In this document: positions 7,393-15,851 of the stretch, one piece after another
How the letters are laid out: each line of letters starts with the position of its first letter
How positions within the stretch are numbered: position 1 is the first letter of the stretch
NCBI GenBank assembly: GCA_900551675.1
Contig: URXH01000027.1
Coordinates: 1-21,642, forward strand
Source of the DNA: an uncultured bacterium
GTDB taxonomy: Bacteria; Cyanobacteriota; Vampirovibrionia; Gastranaerophilales; Gastranaerophilaceae
Length of the DNA: 21,642 nt
Reading direction: 5' to 3'
Notes under the pieces: model-generated
The model's database searches: none
What the model saw: only the letters and a program-made list of their open reading frames with translations
Told to the model about the DNA's origin: nothing
Made by a program: the position numbers and the translations under genes

Positions 7393-10300
7393 TTATGCTA
7401 GAGCTCTAAGAGCTTCAATACGTTTTCTATGTTTTTCCATTATTTCTTTAGTACGCTGGGTTAATCTTCCCGGAGGTGCTGATTTCTTTTTCGCAGCTAC
7501 TGGCGTAGCCTGATTCATACTAAGCAATTGTGAACCTGTATTAGCGACTCCTGATACTGCTGTTACTATATTTGAAAAGTTTTTTTGTTTTCTTTCGGAA
7601 GATGCTTCTATTTTTGCCATTTTATCTTTATAATCAGTACGTTGTTGTTTTTCAGCAGAAAGTTTCGCAACCTGATCACTGTTGCCGGCAGCTTGTGCAG
7701 CTGCGAGTTCTTTATCCAGAGTTGCATCATCTATATCAGCATATTCTTTAGAGGCACCGTTTTCGCGCATATTTTCTTTAAGCTCTTTATCAAGGCCTTT
7801 AGAAGCTTCTTTTTGTGCTTTTCTTGCTGCTTTTGCTTCTTTTAATTCTTCTTTTTCCTGTTTTTTTTGTTCTCTGCGTTCTTCCTTGGAAGTTTTTTCG
7901 GTTGAATCTTTTTTATCTGATTCTTTTGTTTCTTCTGTTTTATCCTTATCCTTTTCTTCATTATCAGAAGAATTGTCAGATTTTTTGGCAGCCAATTGCC
8001 CTATTGCAGATATTGTACTTACGGCCCCGCCGACCATACCTAAAATATTTGCCAGATCGCCTTCAGCTCCGAACTCTGTCATTATCTGGCTTGTTGTAGA
8101 TAAGGCACTCCCTGCAACACCTGCAATCTGCATTGATTTGCCAAATGCAGATGCTCCTGTTTTGCCTAAATCAGCAATTGTTGAAGCTGAAGTTGTCAGT
8201 GATGATGCTGCGCCCGCAATTGTTGAAATTTTGCTGAATATTCCGCTTGCTTCTTTACCCTGAACAGCTCTTACGTTATTAACTATAGAAGCACCTGATG
8301 ATACGATGTTCAAACCTGCACTTACAGCTGTTAATGTACTGCTCACAGCACTTTGAGTCCCTGAAAGAGTAGATACTGCAGAAATTGCTGTTTGACCTAA
8401 AGACATCAAACCTGCAGTTAAATTACCATTAGCAATATTTATAGCAGCTTTTGTAACACCGCATGCGACAGTACCGTAAGTACCTACAGTTGTTAATGTT
8501 ATTCCTGTAGTTTGTATCGGAGTACCGCTTGATATTAATGCAGCACCTGCTGCTGCAGTGAACGGGTTGCTCAGCATTGCAGTTCCGCTTGCAATCATTC
8601 CTGTACCAATTTTATTCATAATCACACCAGTTGAAGTTGTGATTGAAAATACATTTTCAGCAATGCCTACTGCGCCTAATTGTTTTTGAAGTTTTTCTTG
8701 TTTTTCTTTTTCGTCTTTTTGTTCCTGTTTAACTTTTTTGGTAATTGCTTTATTTGTTTTCTGAAATGACTTCTGTTTTTTAGTAACACTTTTTTCAATA
8801 CTTACTAATTTTGTGTTATTTCTTGTTATTGTATTTCCGGCAACCTGAAAATCTGCGTTAAGTACATTAATTCTTTCATTGTTGCTCATAATTTTATCAG
8901 AATTATCAGAACCGCTCTGTGTACCTATTGAAAAAGACGAACTGCCAAGTACACCACCTTGCGGATTATTATTCGGCTGTGTATTTTGTTGACTGCCGGC
9001 ATCTTCTGCTGATAATGTTTCGTTTTCTGCAGCAATGGCAGCATATTCAGTCAGGATTATTTCCTGTTTTTTTGTAGCTTCTTCAGATTCTTTGGTCAGC
9101 TGTTCAGCTTCTTTTTGTTCTTTCTGAATTTCTTTTTCTAATTTTTTTGCATCTTTTTCTAATTCTTTTTTAGTTTTTTCAGTGTCTTTTTTTATGTCTT
9201 TAGAATCTTTTGCATCTTTATTAGCGCTTGCATCAATTTCATCAACTTCTTTTTGAGATTTAGCTGCAGTTTTTTCATCGGCTTTTTCAGCTTCTTCTTC
9301 AGCTTGTACTTCCGGATCATCAGAGCTTGATGCAGATGGAGACAATGGAGAATTCGGCTGGGCAGCATTTTCTACAGTATCATCTTCTTGTTGTTCTGTT
9401 ACAGAAGCTGACGGAGTAGAGTTTTGAGATGTACCGTTTGCCGGAGTACCCTCATTATCCTGTGTTGATACTGAGTCTGCAGGAGCAGCTCCTCCGGTTT
9501 GTGTACCTGAAGTTTGTGCCGAATTTGTTGTCGGCGGTGCAGCTTCTGATTGATCTGCAGAATCTTGAGAATTTTCCTGCGGTTGTTGTGCTCCCGAATT
9601 GTTTTCAGGACTATTTGTGTTTTCAGATGACGCAGTTGATGCAGCTGCATCTTCTCCTGTTATTGAAACAATTTTTGTATCTACTGAATTAAGATTTGCA
9701 AGAGCTTCTGAAATATTTACAAATGCTTCATTTGTAGATTTTTCAGCTTGTTCTTTATAAGGCTTTGATGCTTCAAGTTGTGCTTCTCTGCCTATTTGCT
9801 GGCTTTGAATACCTTTTGTATAAAGCCATCTTGAATGTTCTGAAAACAGGAACTGTTTCAGTGCCATTTCTACGAAAAATGCACCAATACGGTAAAGTGT
9901 GATTCCTGAATTGTTTGTAAAGTCGAGTTGTGATGAATATTGCGGAAGTAATGAATTTTTGTATTCTGTATTTATTTCAAGCGCGGTAATTTCTTCCGGT
10001 ATTGATTTATCTAATGTGGCTTTTTCTTTTGCTGTTTTTGTCTGAAATTCTTTTTTAGCAGCTTCAGTTTCTTCATTTATACTCTGAATTTCAATATTAT
10101 TATCATTTATTATTTGTTTCTTTTCAACAATTTTGCTTTTTGTATTTTCATCTGTTTTTTCATCCTGAGGATTTCCGCTCTGTAATTCATTATCGATTTC
10201 TTCAGATGATTTACCAGTTAAACCTTCAAGGTCTTTTTTTGCTTTTGTATTTTCGTCTTCCAGTTCTTGAATTCTTTCTTTGCGAGCTTCTTCTTCTTTG

Positions 10301-11772
10301 TTGTATTCTTTTATAAGCAGATCAACTTTTTTCTCGGCTATTTCAGCAAAATCTTTATGACTTTTGGCTGTATTTATAGCACCCAGAGCCTGTTGAATTT
10401 GTTTTTGTAAGTCTGTATTAATTACACCTGCTTCTTGTGTAAGTTGTTTTACGCTTTCGTCATTAAGTATAAAATCTTCTTCATTACTATTATTTTCTTG
10501 AGCAGCAGCAGTTTCTTCCTGTTGTATTTCACTATTAGCAGGATTTGTTTGTTGTTCAGTCTCGATTTCAGACTGGTCTGTAGTTTTTGTAACAGTATCT
10601 TTACTTTGAAGTTCCGTTGCAGAGAGAACACTATTTTCAATCCCCAGACTTGATGCTATATCAGCTACCGAGTCAACAGTGTCTCCGCAATATTCCTGTG
10701 TATCGTTACCTACTTTATTAGCTTCTTTCGCAAGAGTTTTGCCTTCTGCCATTGACAAAATTGAACCAATAAAACCTAATTTTTGTGATACGGTCTGGTA
10801 TGTTCTTTTATATTTTGAATCAGAAGTATAATCAGCAAGCATATCTCCGATGTAGATTGTTTCATCTGCTAAGTCTGCTCCAAGAACAGCAAGAATATTA
10901 ATCTGGTTAAGAGACTTTGCTATTTCATTTTTATCAAACATCATTTCATCAGAATTCTGGCCTTTTTTATTTTCAAGCATGCCGGTTAATTCTGCATAGC
11001 GCTGTGCTTCCGTATCTGTTAGAGCTTCTCCGTTATTTACTTTGTCTTGCAGCTGCCTCCATTCTTTAATTTGTTTTTCATATTCTTCCAGAGCTTTTTT
11101 CTGATCCTTAACTTTATCGTTAAAATTTCTTTGCTGATTTTGTGTTTCAGGAAGAAGTTTATCTATTTCATCACTTAATTTTTCATTATTCTCATTACAT
11201 TTTTCAATTTTCTTTTTAGCTTTAGGTATAAGTTCAAGGTAAGTTTCTTTTTCAGTAACTTCCTCACTGTCGCTTTCATCGACTTCCGAAGAATCTTCAA
11301 GATTAGACCCCTGATTTTGCATAATTGTATTTGCAATATCTATTATGTCCTGCGGGATATTAACACCGTTTTGCTGCATCTGAATAATTTCTTCAGCAGA
11401 ATAACCAGACCATTGCGGATCAAGTATTTTACCGCTTTTTGCTGCGTAAGCTTGAATACTGTATTTTTCTTTAATATAATGAGAAGTTGTAATAGCTAAA
11501 TTAGATACATATTTACCATCTGTAACAAGAAGCTTATCAGGATCAGACGGATCTGTTTTCAGGTCAACACCACCGTCAAGATTAAAACCGTTTGCATCAA
11601 TAACTTCATAACCTGTTTCATCTTTATAATATTTTTCAAATTCTGTTCTTTGATCGTTATCCATCTGATAAAAAAGGCGCAGAGCATCGGAATAGCTTAT
11701 TTGTTCGCCGTTTGTTTCAAGATAAAAATCCTGAAATATTTCAAATTTGTTTGGTACGCCTTCAATCCGCAT
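7393..11772 (-). CDS. Giant coiled-coil protein with a hydrophobic Gly/Ala/Ser/Thr block
   Basis: I do not recognise this 1459-residue protein as any named family. There is no N-terminal signal peptide. Residues 1-150 look globular. After that, highly charged coiled-coil stretches (about 180-260, 455-600, 820-910, 1000-1033, 1265-1400) alternate with mostly helical segments (290-350, 610-700) and with low-complexity Ser/Thr/Asn/Gln/Pro linkers (about 395-432, 705-820, 920-960). Residues about 1033-1262 form an almost charge-free block rich in Gly, Ala, Ser, Thr, Val and Ile, suited to membrane insertion or tight helix packing. The C-terminus is basic (1428-1456). Coiled coil plus hydrophobic block recalls type III translocators of the IpaB/SipB kind, phage tape-measure proteins or pore-forming toxins, but no secretion or phage genes lie nearby. 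The start is supported by an AAGGA ribosome binding site (AAAAAAGGATT) and a candidate promoter. The reading frame is intact throughout. Confidence 0.85.
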   Translation of the reverse strand: MRIEGVPNKFEIFQDFYLETNGEQISYSDALRLFYQMDNDQRTEFEKYYKDETGYEVIDANGFNLDGGVDLKTDPSDPDKLLVTDGKYVSNLAITTSHYIKEKYSIQAYAAKSGKILDPQWSGYSAEEIIQMQQNGVNIPQDIIDIANTIMQNQGSNLEDSSEVDESDSEEVTEKETYLELIPKAKKKIEKCNENNEKLSDEIDKLLPETQNQQRNFNDKVKDQKKALEEYEKQIKEWRQLQDKVNNGEALTDTEAQRYAELTGMLENKKGQNSDEMMFDKNEIAKSLNQINILAVLGADLADETIYIGDMLADYTSDSKYKRTYQTVSQKLGFIGSILSMAEGKTLAKEANKVGNDTQEYCGDTVDSVADIASSLGIENSVLSATELQSKDTVTKTTDQSEIETEQQTNPANSEIQQEETAAAQENNSNEEDFILNDESVKQLTQEAGVINTDLQKQIQQALGAINTAKSHKDFAEIAEKKVDLLIKEYNKEEEARKERIQELEDENTKAKKDLEGLTGKSSEEIDNELQSGNPQDEKTDENTKSKIVEKKQIINDNNIEIQSINEETEAAKKEFQTKTAKEKATLDKSIPEEITALEINTEYKNSLLPQYSSQLDFTNNSGITLYRIGAFFVEMALKQFLFSEHSRWLYTKGIQSQQIGREAQLEASKPYKEQAEKSTNEAFVNISEALANLNSVDTKIVSITGEDAAASTASSENTNSPENNSGAQQPQENSQDSADQSEAAPPTTNSAQTSGTQTGGAAPADSVSTQDNEGTPANGTSQNSTPSASVTEQQEDDTVENAAQPNSPLSPSASSSDDPEVQAEEEAEKADEKTAAKSQKEVDEIDASANKDAKDSKDIKKDTEKTKKELEKDAKKLEKEIQKEQKEAEQLTKESEEATKKQEIILTEYAAIAAENETLSAEDAGSQQNTQPNNNPQGGVLGSSSFSIGTQSGSDNSDKIMSNNERINVLNADFQVAGNTITRNNTKLVSIEKSVTKKQKSFQKTNKAITKKVKQEQKDEKEKQEKLQKQLGAVGIAENVFSITTSTGVIMNKIGTGMIASGTAMLSNPFTAAAGAALISSGTPIQTTGITLTTVGTYGTVACGVTKAAINIANGNLTAGLMSLGQTAISAVSTLSGTQSAVSSTLTAVSAGLNIVSSGASIVNNVRAVQGKEASGIFSKISTIAGAASSLTTSASTIADLGKTGASAFGKSMQIAGVAGSALSTTSQIMTEFGAEGDLANILGMVGGAVSTISAIGQLAAKKSDNSSDNEEKDKDKTEETKESDKKDSTEKTSKEERREQKKQEKEELKEAKAARKAQKEASKGLDKELKENMRENGASKEYADIDDATLDKELAAAQAAGNSDQVAKLSAEKQQRTDYKDKMAKIEASSERKQKNFSNIVTAVSGVANTGSQLLSMNQATPVAAKKKSAPPGRLTQRTKEIMEKHRKRIEALRALA

Positions 11773-11824
11773 AGTAATCCTTTTTTCCTTTTTATATATT
11801 TATCGGCAAATTCAGCGCAAAACT

Positions 11825-11854
11825 TTAATAAATACAGGCTTTAAATCGAGTCAA
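11825..11854 (-). promoter_or_regulatory. Candidate promoter of the giant coiled-coil gene
   Basis: On the minus strand, TTGACT (11854-11849) is followed after 18 nt by TATTAA (11830-11825). The predicted start of transcription, near 11818, leaves a leader of about 45 nt before the ATG at 11772. The -35 box is good, the -10 moderate. The gap to the upstream gene is 156 bp, enough for an independent promoter. Confidence 0.35.
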
Positions 11855-11896
11855 ATATTAAAAATCCGTGATATAAGCAATATTTCAGATGTTTAC

Positions 11897-11909
11897 AATT
11901 GTTACAATT
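11897..11909. repeat. 13-bp inverted repeat AATTGTTACAATT
   Basis: This is a perfect 6-bp inverted repeat with a single central base, about 43 bp upstream of the candidate -35 box of the giant gene and 20 bp after the stop of the 186-residue gene. It could be a protein-binding site, but short AT-rich palindromes are frequent at this base composition. Confidence 0.2.
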
Positions 11910-11928
11910 TGAAATACAGTAAATATTA

Positions 11929-12489
11929 TCAGAGGTTAATTGTTCGAAAAATCATATAATACCTGTAATTTCCCCAGTAAATAACTAGAGAAAGAAAATT
12001 GTTTTCCAGATCTGTTGTTTCAAGATATGTTTGCGGTGCAGGTTTTCTCTGTGAGCTTCTGACATATTTGCCCACAAAATCATATAATTTAACATGAAAT
12101 TTTTGCGACGGAGTTAACTTTGCTTTTGGCAGGTTTGCGTCATAAAAACCCATAGGAACCATTTCTCTGTTATAAGCAGGAATTATATATTTAACTTTTC
12201 CTGCTTCTTTAAAAAGAATATACCAGCTCCCTTCATGTTCTCTCGGGGTTAAAAGATAATATCCGGGTTCAATCGTAATATTTTTGAAATATAAAGGTGA
12301 TGTAAGCCTGAAAAGCGGATATGGAGACCAAGAAGTATGCTGCATGTCATACATTTCGCCGGGATCAATATCATGAATGTATGAAAAATCAGGAAGCTCC
12401 AATTCCCTGTAAATCTGTTCATGCTCTGCATCCGCATAAACTCCATGTCCTAAAAGCATTATTAACAAAATTATTAAAAAATTTCTCAT
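11929..12489 (-). CDS. Small exported protein of unknown function
   Basis: I do not recognise this 186-residue product. It begins with a clear signal peptide (MRNFLIILLIMLLGHGVYADA, probable cut around residues 19-21), so it should be in the periplasm or at the cell surface. The mature part is rich in aromatic residues (many Tyr, Phe and Trp) and has no cysteines, which suggests a compact beta-rich fold; examples are SWSPYPLFRLTSPLYFKN (53-70) and VIYWGNYRYYMIFR (169-182). There is no lipobox and no membrane helix beyond the signal. It lies upstream of the giant gene on the same strand, 156 bp away, and diverges from speB. No strong ribosome binding site is visible. Confidence 0.7.
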   Translation of the reverse strand: MRNFLIILLIMLLGHGVYADAEHEQIYRELELPDFSYIHDIDPGEMYDMQHTSWSPYPLFRLTSPLYFKNITIEPGYYLLTPREHEGSWYILFKEAGKVKYIIPAYNREMVPMGFYDANLPKAKLTPSQKFHVKLYDFVGKYVRSSQRKPAPQTYLETTDLENNFLSLVIYWGNYRYYMIFRTINL

Positions 12490-12546
12490 ACTTTTATTTT
12501 AATTATTTAGATTAAAAAAGCAAGATATGTAAAATAACATAATTTT

Positions 12547-12575
12547 TTGAAAATTTTGCTGTTTTATTGTACAAT
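12547..12575 (+). promoter_or_regulatory. Sigma-70-type promoter of the speB-ligA operon
   Basis: TTGAAA (12547-12552) and TACAAT (12570-12575) are separated by exactly 17 nt; each box matches consensus at five of six positions. Transcription would start near 12582, followed by an AAAGGAGAG ribosome binding site and the speB ATG at 12605. It is the best promoter in the window. Confidence 0.65.
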
Positions 12576-12592
12576 TTTCTGTAAACAGAAAA
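12575..12592. promoter_or_regulatory. Palindrome at the speB transcription start, possible operator
   Basis: TTTTCTGTAAACAGAAAA is an 8-bp inverted repeat with a 2-nt spacer. It begins at the last base of the -10 box and covers the predicted start site, the typical place for a repressor to block RNA polymerase. No regulator gene is adjacent, so its binding protein is unknown. Confidence 0.4.
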
Positions 12593-12604
12593 AGGAGAGA
12601 ATAG

Positions 12605-13441
12605 ATGCTTACAGGGCCATTTTTAGACAGAAACTGGATAGGACAGAATCCTGATTATAATTCATCTGATATAGTTATGCTTGGACTTCCGTTTGACGGA
12701 ACAGTGTCTTACAGGTCCGGATCGCGTTTCGCACCAGAGCAGATAAGACTTGCAAGCTGGGGGCTGGAGGACTATTCCCCGCGTTTTGACAGGCATCTTG
12801 AAGATGTAAATTTCCATGATGCGGGAGATCTGGAATTTCCGCTCGGAAACACTTACAAATCTCTTGATTTAATTGAAAAAAATGTTGAAGAAATATATAG
12901 AGACGGGAAAAAAGTTTTCGCAATAGGCGGGGAGCATCTTGTTACTCTGCCTGAGATTAAGGCTGTTTCAAAGTTTTATAAGGATTTTGCGGTAGTGCAT
13001 TTTGATGCACATACGGATTTAAGAGAAGAATATCTCGGCGAAGAAATGTCGCATTCTGCCGTTATCAGACACGTTTCAAAAATTGTCGGAGCAGAAAATA
13101 TTAAACAAATCGGAATCAGGTCAGGAATGAAAGAAGAATGGGAATTTATGAAAGAGCATAATACTCTTATTTCTAAATACTCTGAACTTGATGTTTTCAA
13201 AGATAAAAAGATCTTTGTAACTGTTGATTTAGATGTTCTTGATCCTTCTGTACTGCCCGGAACCGGAACGCCTGAAAGTGGCGGGATGCAGTTTAACGAG
13301 CTTATCGGGTGGTTTGAATATCTGAAAAAATTTGATATAATAGGGGCTGATGTAGTTGAGCTGGCGCCTGATTATGATGCTTCTGGAGTTTCAACTGCTG
13401 TCGCAGCTAAGGTTATTCGAGAACTTTTAATGGTAATGTAA
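12605..13441 (+). CDS. speB: Agmatinase (ureohydrolase family)
   Basis: This 278-residue enzyme of the arginase/agmatinase family probably hydrolyses agmatine to putrescine and urea in the cytosol. All six ligands of the binuclear manganese centre are visible: His111 in GGEH, Asp134, His136 and Asp138 in HFDAHTD, and Asp208 and Asp210 in TVDLDVLDPS. SGGM (225-228) and the ELAP...D segment near the C-terminus also fit the family. Agmatinase is preferred to arginase by length and overall pattern, but related ureohydrolases (guanidinobutyrase, for example) cannot be excluded. The start is set by an AAAGGAGAG ribosome binding site. It is the first gene of a four-gene operon, and its stop overlaps the ligA start by one base (TAATG). 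No other polyamine gene is present in the window. Confidence 0.85.
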   Translation: MLTGPFLDRNWIGQNPDYNSSDIVMLGLPFDGTVSYRSGSRFAPEQIRLASWGLEDYSPRFDRHLEDVNFHDAGDLEFPLGNTYKSLDLIEKNVEEIYRDGKKVFAIGGEHLVTLPEIKAVSKFYKDFAVVHFDAHTDLREEYLGEEMSHSAVIRHVSKIVGAENIKQIGIRSGMKEEWEFMKEHNTLISKYSELDVFKDKKIFVTVDLDVLDPSVLPGTGTPESGGMQFNELIGWFEYLKKFDIIGADVVELAPDYDASGVSTAVAAKVIRELLMVM

Positions 13442-15423
13442 TGGTATTAGACAGAATAAATTTTTTAAAAGATGAAATAAATAAAGCAAATTACAAATAC
13501 TATGTTGAAGATAATCCTTCAATAAGCGATTTTGAGTATGACAAAATGTTTGCGGAACTCAAAAAGCTGGAGAGCGAAAATCCGTTATTTGTAACTCCTG
13601 ACAGCCCGACACAGAGAGTCGGTTCCGTGAGTGAAAAATTCTTCCCGCATAAGCATAAATACCGTCTCTACAGCCTTGATAACACCTATGAATACGAAGA
13701 TTTAGAGGACTGGTATAAAAAAATAACAAAAGAATACGGAGAACAGGAACTTGTCTGCGAACTTAAAATTGATGGACTTGCAATGGCTCTTACTTATGAA
13801 AACGGAATATTTGTACGCGGAGTTACAAGAGGAGACGGAATTACGGGAGAAGATATTACAAATAACTTGAAAACAGTTAAAGCAATCCCTCTCAAACTTT
13901 TTGAACCAGTAAGCGTTGAAGTCAGAGGCGAAGTTTACATGCCGAAAGAATCTTTTGAAAAACTTAATGAAGAAAATCTTAAAAACGGAGAGAAACTTTT
14001 TGCCAACCCGAGAAATGCAGCTGCAGGCTCAATAAGACAGCTTGATTCAACAATTACCGCAAAAAGAGATCTTTCCATGTTTTGTTACACTGCAATCTTT
14101 ACAGGTGATATTAAAAATCCGCCCAAAACGCATTATGAAAGTCTGATTTACCTGAAAAAACTCGGCTTTAAGGTTAATCCAAATATAAGACTCTGCAAAA
14201 ATGCAGCAGAAGCCGTTCAATACTGTAAAGAATGGGATGAAAAACGTTTCGGACTTGATTATGCAACAGATGGTGTTGTGATAAAGGTGAATAATCTTCT
14301 AGTACAGCAGGAGATGGGTTTTACTTCCCGCGCGCCCAAATGGGCAACGGCTTTTAAATTTCCGCCCGAAGAAGTTACGACAAAACTCATTGCTGTTGAA
14401 GAAAGTGTCGGGAAAACAGGCGCTATAACACCTGTTGCAATACTTGAACCCGTTCAGCTGGGTGGAAGCACTGTATCCCGCGCAAGCCTTCATAATTTTG
14501 ACGAAGTCGGAAGGCTTGATGTAAGAATAGGCGACAGAGTTTATATTAAAAAAGCTGCTGAGATTATCCCGAAAGTTGTTAAAGTTATTGAAGATGAAGA
14601 ACATTACAAACTGCCTGAATATACTCCGCCTGAAAAATGCCCCTCCTGCGGAAGCAGGCTTAATACACACGAAGGAGAAGTTAATCTTTACTGCGACAAC
14701 CCTGACTGCCCTGCCAAACGCTGTGCCAAAATTGAATACTGGGTTTCAAAAGACGCAATGGATATTGATAAAGTAGGCCCGTCAATCATTGAACAGCTTT
14801 ACAACAGAGGATTTGCCAAAACTCCAGTAGATTTATACAAACTTTCTATGCAGGATTTTATGCAATTAGATCTGGTTAAAGAAAAATCCGCCTTTAATAT
14901 GTATAGCGCAATACAGGAAAGTAAAAACAGGTCTCTGCCACGTCTATTGACTGCTTTCACAATAAAAAATGTAGGGAAAGAAACTGCAGGAGTTCTCGCA
15001 AATGAATTCGGCACTCTTGATAATCTTATGAAGGCTTCTGTAGAAGATTTATCAAGAGTTGAGGGCATAGGCGGAATTATTGCTCAGGATATTTATGACT
15101 TTTTCAGAAAACCTGAAAATATTGAGATGATAAATGAATTAAAGTCTCTCGGGGTTGAACCTGCCCCGCCTGTGGAAAATATTTCTGATGAATTTAAGGG
15201 TAAAACTTTTGTCCTGACAGGGACATTACAAAGTATGACACGTGATGAAGCTTCTGAAAAAATTAAGCAGATGGGCGGGAAAACATCTTCTTCGGTGTCA
15301 AAGAATACATCTTTTGTAATTGCAGGAGAAAATGCAGGTTCAAAATTAGACAAAGCTCAAAAATTAGGTGTTATAATATTGACAGAAAATGATTTTCTTA
15401 ACATGATAGGTTATGGAAAGTAG
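13441..15423 (+). CDS. ligA: NAD-dependent DNA ligase LigA
   Basis: LigA seals nicks in duplex DNA, including those between Okazaki fragments, with NAD as the AMP donor. The 660-residue product has the full family layout: an N-terminal NAD-binding Ia domain with YKYYVEDNPSISDFEYD (18-34), the adenylation domain with Lys109 in CELKIDG as the AMP-accepting lysine, an OB fold (about 315-390), a four-cysteine zinc finger (Cys400, 403, 418, 423), helix-hairpin-helix repeats (about 500-560) and a C-terminal BRCT domain (about 585-660). Nothing is missing. Its start overlaps the speB stop and has no good ribosome binding site of its own, so translation is probably coupled to speB. Confidence 0.97.
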   Translation: MVLDRINFLKDEINKANYKYYVEDNPSISDFEYDKMFAELKKLESENPLFVTPDSPTQRVGSVSEKFFPHKHKYRLYSLDNTYEYEDLEDWYKKITKEYGEQELVCELKIDGLAMALTYENGIFVRGVTRGDGITGEDITNNLKTVKAIPLKLFEPVSVEVRGEVYMPKESFEKLNEENLKNGEKLFANPRNAAAGSIRQLDSTITAKRDLSMFCYTAIFTGDIKNPPKTHYESLIYLKKLGFKVNPNIRLCKNAAEAVQYCKEWDEKRFGLDYATDGVVIKVNNLLVQQEMGFTSRAPKWATAFKFPPEEVTTKLIAVEESVGKTGAITPVAILEPVQLGGSTVSRASLHNFDEVGRLDVRIGDRVYIKKAAEIIPKVVKVIEDEEHYKLPEYTPPEKCPSCGSRLNTHEGEVNLYCDNPDCPAKRCAKIEYWVSKDAMDIDKVGPSIIEQLYNRGFAKTPVDLYKLSMQDFMQLDLVKEKSAFNMYSAIQESKNRSLPRLLTAFTIKNVGKETAGVLANEFGTLDNLMKASVEDLSRVEGIGGIIAQDIYDFFRKPENIEMINELKSLGVEPAPPVENISDEFKGKTFVLTGTLQSMTRDEASEKIKQMGGKTSSSVSKNTSFVIAGENAGSKLDKAQKLGVIILTENDFLNMIGYGK

Positions 15424-15428
15424 GATTT

Positions 15429-15851
15429 ATGAAAAGAAAAATGCGAGTTATACAAATATCAGGTTTACGCGGTATACTTACGGTAATTTTTATTGCATCC
15501 TGCCTGGCCGCCGGATTTATTTTATTCCCGGCTAAGGTTGCTATGCATATATGGAATTATGCAGCGGGATTTATTGGTTTACCTTTAATTAATGTATATC
15601 AAGGACTGCTTTTGTGGGCAATAGTTGCTATTTCCGGTTTTATTTTAAATGACAGAAAAAAATTCCTTGTTGCATTTAAAACACCTGACAGGTTGACTGA
15701 TAAAGAAATGAAATCTCTTCTTGAACGCATGAAAATTCAATCACAAACACAGGCAATAAATTCTATGATTTTAAAATCAGGAAATATAAAGCCTGTTGAA
15801 AAAATTGATAAATCTGAAGAAAAATCAGAAAAAGAAAAGGAGAACGTATGA
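15429..15851 (+). CDS. Small two-helix membrane protein of unknown function
   Basis: I do not recognise this 140-residue protein. It has a basic N-terminus, two hydrophobic segments (about 14-34 and 56-73) separated by a short loop, and a charged cytosolic-looking tail ending in a Lys/Glu-rich stretch (123-139). By the positive-inside rule both ends should face the cytosol. It starts 5 nt after ligA, with AGGA just upstream. Its TGA overlaps the start of the SIMPL gene in an ATGA junction, so the two are probably translated together and may work together at the envelope. The frame is supported by this tight packing rather than by homology. Confidence 0.7.
   Translation: MKRKMRVIQISGLRGILTVIFIASCLAAGFILFPAKVAMHIWNYAAGFIGLPLINVYQGLLLWAIVAISGFILNDRKKFLVAFKTPDRLTDKEMKSLLERMKIQSQTQAINSMILKSGNIKPVEKIDKSEEKSEKEKENV

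Noticed and set aside
7682..8263. 193-codon plus-strand frame opposite the giant gene
   Set aside because: It is the antisense of an Ala/Ser/Lys-rich coiled-coil region, which gives long open frames with Ser/Leu-rich nonsense products; no start signals.
9399..9692. Overlapping frames on both strands in the low-complexity linker of the giant gene
   Set aside because: Repetitive Gln/Ser/Ala codons read in other frames give long open stretches; the intact 1459-codon frame explains the region.
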